Positions 50,956 to 60,200 of a stretch of 64,000 nt of DNA are shown here, one piece after another. Position 1 is the stretch's first letter. The number at the start of each line of letters is the position of its first letter. The notes below the pieces were generated by a model. That model did not search any database. It was not told the origin of the DNA and saw only the letters and a list, made by a program, of their open reading frames with translations. Both the position numbers and the translations under genes were made by a program. Source of the stretch: Deltaproteobacteria bacterium (GTDB lineage Bacteria > Bdellovibrionota > Bdellovibrionia > Bdellovibrionales > Bdellovibrionaceae); contig JAFLCC010000006.1 in the NCBI GenBank assembly GCA_017302835.1, forward strand, positions 1-64,000. Reading direction: 5' to 3'.

Positions 50956-51644
50956 TATTCAGCTTCCTCTTTGTTGGTTTGATTGTTGGTCTTGTTTTTT
51001 TTGATGGGTTCTGGTTCTGGCAAGGGTTGAATATATTTAGGAATATTCAGAGCTATAAGTTTAAAGGTTCCATCTTGATATCGACTATCTTCTTTATTCA
51101 TGGTGATGAGCAAATCTTTTAATTTTAAGGCAGGATGTATCGATTGCAGTTTAGACCCAATATTTGTTATTTGTCTTACATTGACTTTGCTGAGGCTCAG
51201 TTCTAAACCGTACTGAATTTTATTCAGAGGAATAAGCGAAGAAGAGCCTGAAGTGATATTTAAATATTTTATTTGTTCAGGTAAAAAATTCATTTCTTTT
51301 AAATAACCTTGAATAAGAGATTTCATGTTTTCTGATGTTTGGGGAACAGGAAAGTCAGATAAGTTATTTACTTCTCGGTGTGATTTTATCAAGTTTTTAG
51401 TCAGTAATCTTTTGGATTCAAACTGTTCAGTATTCTCATTAGATAACAAATAGTGATCAAGAGGAAAATAGAGGACAACAAAGAGGAAAAAGACAGAGAG
51501 GCCGGTAAGGCTCAGCTTTTGTTGTAAAGGGTTCAGATTTTGATAACGTTCTTGCATGGATTGAAACAAGGAAGATTCTGTAATTTTTTCCTTTAGACTG
51601 TTCCCAGCTGATTTTAAATTTTCAACAACTTCTTCAAATGCCAT
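50955..51644 (-). CDS. gspM: Type II secretion protein GspM
   Basis: Protein of 229 aa with one membrane helix (LTGLSVFFLFVVLYFPLDHYL), a short cytoplasmic start and a periplasmic domain with ferredoxin-like pattern (FPVPQTSENMKSLIQGYLKE, IQYGLELSLSKVNVRQI). The tail is Pro/Lys/Glu-rich. It pairs with GspL on the inner membrane. It is five bases downstream of gspL and overlaps gspN by one base. Confidence 0.8.
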   Translation of the reverse strand: MAFEEVVENLKSAGNSLKEKITESSLFQSMQERYQNLNPLQQKLSLTGLSVFFLFVVLYFPLDHYLLSNENTEQFESKRLLTKNLIKSHREVNNLSDFPVPQTSENMKSLIQGYLKEMNFLPEQIKYLNITSGSSSLIPLNKIQYGLELSLSKVNVRQITNIGSKLQSIHPALKLKDLLITMNKEDSRYQDGTFKLIALNIPKYIQPLPEPEPIKKNKTNNQTNKEEAE

Positions 51645-51649
51645 GGGAT

Positions 51650-53344
51650 TTATCTTTCCTTTGTTATACCTCTGTCAATATTAAAAATAAAATTAAAGGT
51701 CACTCTGTTTTGTATTGGAGGCAGAGTTGAATTTAAAGATTGGATCTTTTCATCAGTAGAAAGGACTTTTAGATATTCCTTTATCAGCGACTGTTCTACT
51801 GGAGAATTCACATATCCTTCAAGTGTCACCGCTTGATCGTTGACTTCAAATTTTTTAACATCTAATTTTATTTGAGTTTTAGTTGGTAAATTATCAGAAA
51901 TTTTTTTTAAGACTTCCAAAGCAGAGTTCATCTGGTAAAAAGTTTCAGAAGATTTTAAATCTGAAATAGTTTTTTTATTGTCATTCAGGTATTTTTCAAT
52001 ATTTTTTTTTGTCGCATTTTTTGCTGAGACGCCCATGGTTTTTTTTGCTATTGTCTTTAAATTTTTTTGTGCCTGAACGGCGAGGGCTTCAGAAAAATCA
52101 ATTCTTAAAAATGACCAAACATAAAAGACGACGATAAGGGCAATGCTGAGTTTAATGGTGGGCCCCCAAGAGGACCAGAAAATTTTTACCCGATGATCTT
52201 CTTTGGCAAATTCTTTCTTAAGGAAATTAATTGGTGGATTTCTTGGTTTCTTTAGACCTTCGATCGCAAGTCCAATGGCTATTCCAAGACAAGCTTCATT
52301 TTGGTCATTTTTTTCAAAATAGACTTGGGAAAAATGATCAAGCGTTCTTAGTTTGTTACAAGGCATTTCTAACAATTGAGTGATATAGGGACCAATGCCT
52401 TTAATGAGACTCATTCCCCCGGTGATTTCAATTCTGGAGACCTCCGCATTAAGCTCAGACTTGGTATCTAAAATAGAAATCTGTACATCTTGAATCAGAT
52501 TTTTTACCGCTTTTGATATGATCTCTGAAAAAGTTTTAGCTTCGGCAGAGATGACTTCTTTTTTAGTTAAGATAAAACCCTTTAACTCAAGTTCTTTGTG
52601 GGCTTCCGATAGGGGAAGATTAAATTTTTTGGCAATTTCCTCGCCGACGAGCTTTCCACCCCAGAGAATGGTACGAACTGCGACTAATTTATTTTCGTGA
52701 TAAAAGGTCAATAGGGTTTGAGAGTGTCCAATGTTTAAAACAAGGTCCAATTTTTTATTTGTGTATTTCGTTTGTTCATCGTTAAATGGTTCCGGAATCG
52801 GCGATCCAGGACCAGAAATTTTAGACGATAGCGGAATAATTGGCTGGTCCCATTTTTCAAGTAAGTTAGAGTAGGCACTCCCTTCGCAGGAAAGAATATC
52901 TATATTGATACCACATTCTTTTAAAAGTTGGATGCATTTTTCAACGGCCTCTTTTTTAACGATAAAGGCTAGGATTTCTGCAGAGGGAGGAACTATTTTA
53001 TTGATCTTAAAATCAAAAATCGCATTATCAATATTAAATGGGATTTCTTCTTCCAAATCTAAGGGCAAGGTTTTTGCAATTTTATTTCGATCTGAAAAAG
53101 GAAAAACTTTCGTTCGGATGGCTACCTTGTCTTGGCGTAAGCCTAAAATATATTTTGTATTTAGAGGGTCATACTTTAAGGTGAGGCCCCTTAAAAACTC
53201 AATAATTTCAAAATGAATATCACTGTTTGGCTTTAGTGAAAACGGATGGGTGTAAAATTGGACAAGCTGAAATCCTTTGGCTGTTGAATTGATTTCAACA
53301 ACTTTGATTGAATAGCTGCCAATATCAATTCCAATACTTTTCAT
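51650..53344 (-). CDS. gspL: Type II secretion protein GspL with PilM-like domain
   Basis: Protein of 564 aa. Residues 1-350 are an actin-like PilM/GspL fold (MKSIGIDIGSYSIKVVEI, LVLNIGHSQTLLTFYHENKLVAVRTI, EITGGMSLIKGIGPYI). A membrane helix lies near 395-413 (IKLSIALIVVFYVWSFLRI), followed by a coiled segment and a periplasmic ferredoxin-like PilN/GspL domain (KLDVKKFEVNDQAVTLEGYVNSP). It recruits the GspE ATPase to the inner membrane. It is longer than enterobacterial GspL (around 400 aa) because it keeps the full PilM core. First of gspL-M-N. Confidence 0.85.
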   Translation of the reverse strand: MKSIGIDIGSYSIKVVEINSTAKGFQLVQFYTHPFSLKPNSDIHFEIIEFLRGLTLKYDPLNTKYILGLRQDKVAIRTKVFPFSDRNKIAKTLPLDLEEEIPFNIDNAIFDFKINKIVPPSAEILAFIVKKEAVEKCIQLLKECGINIDILSCEGSAYSNLLEKWDQPIIPLSSKISGPGSPIPEPFNDEQTKYTNKKLDLVLNIGHSQTLLTFYHENKLVAVRTILWGGKLVGEEIAKKFNLPLSEAHKELELKGFILTKKEVISAEAKTFSEIISKAVKNLIQDVQISILDTKSELNAEVSRIEITGGMSLIKGIGPYITQLLEMPCNKLRTLDHFSQVYFEKNDQNEACLGIAIGLAIEGLKKPRNPPINFLKKEFAKEDHRVKIFWSSWGPTIKLSIALIVVFYVWSFLRIDFSEALAVQAQKNLKTIAKKTMGVSAKNATKKNIEKYLNDNKKTISDLKSSETFYQMNSALEVLKKISDNLPTKTQIKLDVKKFEVNDQAVTLEGYVNSPVEQSLIKEYLKVLSTDEKIQSLNSTLPPIQNRVTFNFIFNIDRGITKER

Positions 53345-53427
53345 GAATAAGAACTCCCAATAAGGAGATATTATAGTTTTTAAATTACAGAAGGTAGTTG
53401 AAATCTATCGCAGAAATAAGTCCTAGA

Positions 53428-54435
53428 CTAAAAGTCGTCACAGGTATAGGCTGCAGCCTTAATTTTGCCCTTAAGGTCTGGGGTGACGCCGTTAAAGTTT
53501 TCACATCTAGGATTTGCATTATCGTAGTAAATAGAGATTTTATAGTTCTTATGAATCCAGTTTAGTAAGATCAATTCAAAATCTTTAGTATACTCGCCTT
53601 CGATTTTTTCCCAAAAACAACTATTTAAAGGAATGGCCTGACCTGGAACATAGGGGTTTTTAAGGGAACTCAGAACGGTTTCTTGCAGTTCTCCACGAAA
53701 TGAATTTGCGTTAATATAAGTTGAAGTTTCTTTGCAATTTGAGGTCGATGAATTGTACAAGCAGTTGATATATCCCTCAGACTGCAAAGGAAGGTAGGCA
53801 TTTAAATTAAAGCTTCCCGTTGTGGTTTGAAAGCAAAATAGCGATTTAGCCTCAAAGGTGGAGATACCAAAATAGGTTTCAAAATCATTGGAATAAGGAG
53901 GCTGGTACCACAATCCACCAAATAGTTTTTGGTATATTTCAGAATTATTATCTTCTAAACTCGTCAAAAGTTGAGTCTGTGTAGTTGTTTCGGAGGTGTC
54001 GGGATATCTTTCGGGAGTTCCTTGGCTTAAAAGTTTGATTATAGTTTCCTTGGGGGCTCCGATTTTGTTTAGGGGGTCGGACGTGTTTTTAATTTGGCAG
54101 GCTTGTGACATGATATTTAATAAACGGAGTGCCTTTTTAGATAAATTTGGAACTGGCTCTTTGGTTTTTATTTTACAGTTGAGACAAGAAAGAGGAGAAA
54201 CTCCTTCAGGAGAACAGGCACCATTGGAATAAGTTAATTTATGATTATCATCAGAAGGTGGATTTGGATTGGGGTCCTTAAGAGGATTATTGCTGCCATC
54301 TGGAGATTTGGAATCTGGATTGGCATTTGTATTTGGAGTTTCATTAGGTTCATTATTTTTTGATTGAAAACGATAGGACCCAGAGCAAGAAACTAAAAAA
54401 ACAGATATTAAAGAAAGAAAAAATAAAAATTTCAT
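53428..54435 (-). CDS. Hypothetical lipoprotein, 335 aa
   Basis: Lipoprotein with signal peptide MKFLFFLSLISVFLVSCSGS (lipobox Cys near 17). A Pro/Asn/Ser-rich linker follows (about 22-70), then a body with many cysteines (about twelve), including CSPEGVSPLSCLNCKIK, suggesting disulfide-bonded folds, and DUF1592-like spacing but no recognised motif. It lies 83 bp upstream of gspL on the same strand and may be transcribed separately. A surface role is plausible, but not shown. Confidence 0.7.
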   Translation of the reverse strand: MKFLFFLSLISVFLVSCSGSYRFQSKNNEPNETPNTNANPDSKSPDGSNNPLKDPNPNPPSDDNHKLTYSNGACSPEGVSPLSCLNCKIKTKEPVPNLSKKALRLLNIMSQACQIKNTSDPLNKIGAPKETIIKLLSQGTPERYPDTSETTTQTQLLTSLEDNNSEIYQKLFGGLWYQPPYSNDFETYFGISTFEAKSLFCFQTTTGSFNLNAYLPLQSEGYINCLYNSSTSNCKETSTYINANSFRGELQETVLSSLKNPYVPGQAIPLNSCFWEKIEGEYTKDFELILLNWIHKNYKISIYYDNANPRCENFNGVTPDLKGKIKAAAYTCDDF

Positions 54436-54550
54436 ACCGACCCCTTCAATTGTATCAAAGGCCCTATCGACGGAAAGTCTAAATAAAATAACTGGTTGTA
54501 CGACTAGAAAAGAGTGAGAGCTTGTTGCTTGTCGGGCCCTTAGCTAGGCT

Positions 54551-55789
54551 TTATTTATTTCTATCCTCGAAAATTGCTTTTTTAAAGGAAGTGGCAACTT
54601 CGTAAGGTTTCAGGGATTTATCTTTTTCTGAATAGCTATATAAACCATATTTTTCTTGATATCCAGAAGACCATTCAAAATTATCAACCAAACTCCAATA
54701 AAAATATCCAATGAGATTTACTTCTGTTCTCATTTTATTGACTATTTTAATGTGAGAAGCAAAATAGTCGTTTTTAATTTTTCCAATTCCATCAGGCCAT
54801 CCATTTTCAGTAAGTAACAACGGTTTATGGTATTTCGAGGCAAGGGAACGAATGATATTTTCAAGTCCGTTGGGGTCGATAACTCTTGGATTGTTAAACG
54901 GTGAGGCATTTAAACTGTAATAATAATTAAATCCCAAAATATCTATATGATCTTGGATAAGATCCAAGTGTTTAAAATTAAATTCATTTCCTAATTTATA
55001 GAAATAACCAAAAATATCCCACCAAGTTTTTTTCCAATGAATCATATTTTGAATAGAAATTACTTTTATCTTTGGAGCAAGCTCCTTAATTATTTTCGAG
55101 GAAACAATAAATGCGTTGGCAGCTTCGTCTATGTAGGTTCGATAAAGAGAAAGAGAGTGCTTTTCTCCTGGAGGAAAAATTCCCAGAAAAAAACCTGCTA
55201 GACCTTGAGCATTGGGCTCATTTTGTGGAGCTATGTATTCGACATCATCCATAAACGCATTTACAATTAATCTTACAAACTTGGGCCATCTTTCTTTAAT
55301 TTTAGGATTCATCCAGCCAAAGCTATTTGAATTATCGATGGGGTAGCCCCAGCTGGGGAAGGTCCAATGCCACAAACAAATAATGGGAGTGATGTGGTTT
55401 TTTTTTAGTTCAGTCACTATTTTTTTGTAATGTTCGAGAGCTTTTTTATTGTAAACTCCAGGTGAAGGCTCGATTCGAGCCCATTCAATTCCAAATCGAT
55501 AATGACTCACTCCTAGCTCTTTGATTTTTTCAATATCTCGTTGGTATTCTGTATAGCTAAACACCCCATTTTTTTTAGGGTACTTTAGTTTTCCTAAATC
55601 ATAAAAAACATCCCAATCTGTTTTAAAATAAAATTCATTGTCGCTTTCAAGAGCCACATCTTCTGTTTGATACGGAGAAGTCGAGACTCCCCACCAGAAA
55701 GTTTCTGTAGCCGCACTTTTTGAGCTAAAACTCATAATTAAACCGATAAATAGAATCAATTGAAAAAATTTTAAATTATAATAATACAA
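54551..55789 (-). CDS. Exported GH1-family beta-glycosidase
   Basis: Glycoside hydrolase family 1 enzyme of about 412 aa. FWWGVSTSPYQTED at the start of the barrel and HYRFGIEWARIEPSPG are GH1 signatures. The acid/base Glu lies in APQNEPNAQG and the nucleophile Glu in LLLTENGWPD; FGWMNPKIKE and FYWSLVDNFEWSSGYQEKYGL complete the site. The frame is open to 55891, overlapping the ceramidase-like gene by 100 bp. A TTG at 55789, just after that gene's stop, gives a signal peptide (FFQLILFIGLIMSFSSKSAA) and is preferred, though no clear ribosome site supports it. The likely substrate is beta-glucoside or beta-galactoside on a lipid, from the neighbour. Confidence 0.85.
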   Translation of the reverse strand: MYYYNLKFFQLILFIGLIMSFSSKSAATETFWWGVSTSPYQTEDVALESDNEFYFKTDWDVFYDLGKLKYPKKNGVFSYTEYQRDIEKIKELGVSHYRFGIEWARIEPSPGVYNKKALEHYKKIVTELKKNHITPIICLWHWTFPSWGYPIDNSNSFGWMNPKIKERWPKFVRLIVNAFMDDVEYIAPQNEPNAQGLAGFFLGIFPPGEKHSLSLYRTYIDEAANAFIVSSKIIKELAPKIKVISIQNMIHWKKTWWDIFGYFYKLGNEFNFKHLDLIQDHIDILGFNYYYSLNASPFNNPRVIDPNGLENIIRSLASKYHKPLLLTENGWPDGIGKIKNDYFASHIKIVNKMRTEVNLIGYFYWSLVDNFEWSSGYQEKYGLYSYSEKDKSLKPYEVATSFKKAIFEDRNK

Positions 55790-55790
55790 C

Positions 55791-57146
55791 CTACTGAATT
55801 GATCTGAATTTTTGAATGGAACTATAAACACCAGATAGAAAATTTTCTCCATAACTTGAGCCATAAAACGAATTGCAAGATTCATATCCACCCCTTTGAA
55901 ATTCTTTTTGGGTTAGAATATAACCATAATATGAGTTTGCCAAGGTGAAGAGAATTGGGTTGCTTAAATTATTTTCGAGGCTCTTGCTTTCAATTAATTT
56001 TCCAATTTCAGTAATGGGTTCTCCTGGAATTAAGTAAAAATGTAAGTTGTTCCATTTCATTATAGATAGTTCCATGGGTTTGTTAAGGTCTGGAGGCATG
56101 GAAACATTAAAAAATAGTTTTGAAATCCATTGAAATTTTTTCGGTAAGACAAATTCAAGACAGTGTGAAAGATTCACATTTGCCTTTGGTAAATCTATTT
56201 TGAAAGTTTGATGAGATATAGTTTTTAGCTCTGAACTATCTGTTTGGTTCCACTTGGAAATTACCTGTCCAACAATATTCTCGACGAGAGTTTCCATTAA
56301 GACAAAATCGCCGGCGGAATCTAATTCAAAATATTTATATTTATCTAGTTTAGGCCCGATATCCCCAGCCGCACCGGAGATAAACATAAAGGGGTGTTGA
56401 AATGATTTTTGGAGTTTAACTTCTAATAAATTAGGTAAATCACCACTTAAGTATAAATTTTTAGGACCTAAAACTGTTCCATGTATTGGAAAATTAAATA
56501 AAGATACAATTTTTTTATTATCATTATCCAAAAACGTAATGAGATTTGCTTTAGGATTAAGAAACAAGCTCCTTCTTCTATTATATGTAACATCATCAAT
56601 AGCAATTTGTTGAAAACTCATTTTTGCTTTCTTAAGATTGGATATAGCTTGAGTGGAGCTATCAATAATGGAATTTAAAAATAAATCAAATATTTGATTG
56701 TTAAATTTATCTATAGCTAAGTGTTGCCATAGCTCAAATTTAGAAAAACCTCCAGGACCCGAATGTGTATGAGTAGCGATTAAATATAAATTAATTTTTT
56801 CCTTAAATTTGCTTTGAATGAGAGTTTCTGCCTGTTTTCTCATTTCGGGGTCAATGGCAATCACATCTATAGTGGCTATCAAGATAATTTGGGAATGATT
56901 TTTTAAGGCTATAACTTTGGTTCTTGGTAAGTTTGAAAATCCAACAGATGATTTAAAATAAGACGCATAGGGACTATCAAAATTTCTAAAGACTCTCCTG
57001 GGTAAATATCCAGCCAAGGAGGTCCCTTCCGGAATCAAAATTTTCTCTTCTGAAAAACCAACCTCAGATTGAGTATGAGAGTTTAACGAATACAATCCTA
57101 AAAAAAAGAACAAAACAATGGATAAGTACTTTCTTTGATGATTCAT
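55791..57146 (-). CDS. Exported neutral-ceramidase-type hydrolase
   Basis: Protein of 451 aa with signal peptide MNHQRKYLSIVLFFFLGLYSLNS. It matches the N-terminal domain of neutral/alkaline ceramidase (PF04734 type). The zinc-site motif is ATHTHSGPGGFSKFE, a further conserved region is FPIHGTVLGPKNLYLSGDLP, and FISGAAGDIGPK holds the C-terminal part of the active site. Full neutral ceramidases are about 650-700 aa with an Ig-like C-terminal domain. This protein lacks it, so activity is uncertain. It may hydrolyse ceramide or a related amide-linked lipid outside the cell. It is directly upstream of the GH1 gene. Confidence 0.75.
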   Translation of the reverse strand: MNHQRKYLSIVLFFFLGLYSLNSHTQSEVGFSEEKILIPEGTSLAGYLPRRVFRNFDSPYASYFKSSVGFSNLPRTKVIALKNHSQIILIATIDVIAIDPEMRKQAETLIQSKFKEKINLYLIATHTHSGPGGFSKFELWQHLAIDKFNNQIFDLFLNSIIDSSTQAISNLKKAKMSFQQIAIDDVTYNRRRSLFLNPKANLITFLDNDNKKIVSLFNFPIHGTVLGPKNLYLSGDLPNLLEVKLQKSFQHPFMFISGAAGDIGPKLDKYKYFELDSAGDFVLMETLVENIVGQVISKWNQTDSSELKTISHQTFKIDLPKANVNLSHCLEFVLPKKFQWISKLFFNVSMPPDLNKPMELSIMKWNNLHFYLIPGEPITEIGKLIESKSLENNLSNPILFTLANSYYGYILTQKEFQRGGYESCNSFYGSSYGENFLSGVYSSIQKFRSIQ

Positions 57147-57211
57147 TTTAAAATGATCACATAAAAAAAAAACTTGTCACTAAAAAAATAGAGTTTTAAA
57201 TCTAAAAATTG

Positions 57212-57243
57212 AGTCTAGTTTGGTAAAGTAAACAAACTAGACT
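57212..57243 (-). terminator. Rho-independent terminator after the giant GT-like gene
   Basis: AGTCTAGTTTG and CAAACTAGACT form a perfect 11-bp stem with a 10-nt loop. On the minus strand it is followed by CAATTTTTAG. It lies about 50 bp after the stop of the 1204-aa gene and before the ceramidase-like gene, which therefore probably has its own promoter. Confidence 0.65.
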
Positions 57244-57291
57244 ATCTTAAAAATTCTTCGAGTGGTTTCCAATAGGCTTTGGTCTGTATTC

Positions 57292-60200
57292 CTATTTTGC
57301 CATCTTATAGAATGTACCGCAGCTTCTTGCATTAGAAGTTGTTGTTGATAGTTTTAATTGAGGTTGTAAATCCCTTACATTGATTTTAAATTCCCGTTCA
57401 AACTGTTTCTTTAATTCATCAGACCTGAGCACTCCGCTAATTGATTTTGAATTATTACCTAGGTCTTTTAGCCAAGACTGTCTTATATAAAGATCTAACA
57501 ATTCCATTCTTCCGCTTCTGTTTAGAGCGTCAATAATCTCAAATGGAATCGGTCTATTAATTTGTGCAGTTAAGGTAGCGCCTTGTCCCGTTTGAATTAT
57601 ATCTTTAAAAAATCCAGAAATTGAACTTTTGTTTAACAACTTAGGTGATTTGGTATAGGACACGGGAACAATATTAACTTGATATCCCTCAGCCATTAGC
57701 TTTTTTATCAGCTCATTTGAAAATTTCGGATTAATGGTTCTCGTCTCTCGGAATCCTTTAGAGGCGCTTCCTTCTGGATAAATGACAACATTTCTTACGA
57801 AACCTTTTTTGAGTTCATTAACAACATTGTCTATTGGGGTGCTTGATTCTTGTCCCAAATTAATTATGTTTCCGTTCTCTAACACTTTTCTAGAAACAAA
57901 TTTATTCAACGAGCTTTGCTCAGCACCAAGGACTAATAAATGATTAGGCAAATTTAAAGAGCTTAACAGCATGGCGTCATGGATTGGGTGGCTTTGATTA
58001 GGTGTGAAGATATTAATGACCTTAGCATTTTTTTGGACGCTTTCAGCTACCACATCTAATATGTGTTTATTTCTTAAATCGATTTTAAACTTAAACACTT
58101 TAGCAAATTTTTGAAAAAGGCTCTCAGAAGAAGCAAGTAATGAGTTTTTTGAATTTTTGTCGGTTTCCGAAGGGAAAATTATTTTAAAAAGCACCTTCAA
58201 TGCCTCAGGGGAGAGCTTTATCATTGAATTCAAGAAGCCTAAAAATCTTTTAGATTTTGCAAATATCCTCTTAAGATAAATATGGTTATTTGCCGCTGTG
58301 CTAGTTTCTTCTTGATAAGAAGAAATGAAATACTTTGCAGTTCTAAAATAGTTTTTATAGAAGTCACTAGCTAGCATATTTTCATCGAAGGATCTATCCT
58401 TGCTGAATAATTTATAAAAACTCTCAAATTGTCCTTCCAGTGTTTCATAGGTCTCATAAATGGATGCACTCTTATTTTTTGGAAGTCTTAGCTTAAAATC
58501 GTTGAGTAGGACTCGAATTGTTGATTGGGTTGCGATAACAAGGTAAGTCATTTCCTGTCTGGTAAAATTATCAATTGAGGCTTGGTACTCAGTTTGTAAA
58601 TTTTCCCAGGTTTTAAATCCTTTATATAAGGCCAAAGCGTTTTCTCGATGTGCAAGATCGGGAAAGGTTTCATTAGTTATGTTATTATTGATAACATGAG
58701 ACAATTCGTCAGCTGTGTATTCCTTAGAAACTATTTGCAATTTATCTTCAAACTCATTTAGTTGATATCCTAACTTATCAGTTTCTTCTTTAAGAGAATC
58801 TAATTTTTGCTCCAGCTTGCCAAAATAGTCAGTTGTTTGATTCAAAAACGCTTGATCTCTTTTCATATTCTCAGCATCTCTTGCTTTTGAAACCTCATTG
58901 AGAATATCAAGATAAGCTTTAGGATCAGAAGTTCCAACATCGATTCTCTTTCCCACTTCTTGTTCTAATTTGGATGTATAATCCGAATCAAAAATAGACG
59001 AGATCAAACCTCTAAGTTTTAAAGGGGAAATAGGAAAACCTGCGGATTTCATTTCACTTTTAGAACTTCGGGCACGAGAATATAATATAACTTCAGAAGT
59101 ATGTTGCTTACTTTCTTCGAAATAATCCTTGTACTCAGTAAAAACATCTAATGGAATAGCTACTGGAAAACTAGAAATGTCATTATAGCCAGCTTTTTCA
59201 AGAGCTTCTTTTATCAAAGTTGCAGAGTTAAACTTTAAAGTACTGTACTCAACTTCACCCTTTTCAAATTTCTGATTTACATTTGAAAAATAGCTCAGCA
59301 TCGATTGTTGTTGTTCCGGGGTAATTCCATTGATTCTGATTGAGAGATTGTCTACAGCATAGGAAGAACCGATACCATCAGTATGAATTAAACCCCTTTT
59401 CTTTGCATCGACTCCATAAAGATAATCATTAAGAGATATTGAATGAACGATCTCCTTGTCTATTCCTTTCTTTGCGTTTTTATTAAGAATAAACACCTTT
59501 TCACCTATTCTGAGTGCTAGCTGTCCGAAAGGGTTACTATTATCAGAAAACCTTTTGCCGTCTTTTGATTTCCCATAGCTTAAGAAAAGCTCAACATCGG
59601 CTGGAGAATCTTTTGACAGCCGAGCCAGAGTGTCTGCAGACCCTTTGACATTAGTACCACCTTCGATACCAAAATCTTTTGGAAAATAATTAGACATCAC
59701 AGGAGTGCCAAGAGCAAAGCTCGTAATTGCCTTTAAATTAAAAGCCGCCCTAAATTCTTTCTGTTTATCCAATAAGGATTGTTGTAAATTCGGATCATAA
59801 AGAAGCGCATGAACATCGGTACCAATTTCACTTTGCTCTTTCCTAACGATGGCTAAGCCGATCTTTTCAAATAACTCTGCGTTTTTTCTTTCATGTCCTC
59901 CGTAGACATCTAATAAGACAATAGGTTTATTAATTGCAAAACCTTCAGTTGGAGACAAACCGCCGCTCTTGGTAATGTACACATCAGATGATTTAATCAT
60001 ATTCATCATGACATCATTCTCTACGAATCCATCAACAATTCGAAGATCCATGTTTTTAGGGAGAGATGGTTTAAGAGCCGTTAAATCAACAAAGTGTTGT
60101 TTGTTTTTTGAACAATAAACGACCATTTGAATAGGCTCTTTAATTTTCTCAGAAATGCTTTTGACAATAGTTGGGAAGTCACCAACACCTTCACCACCGC

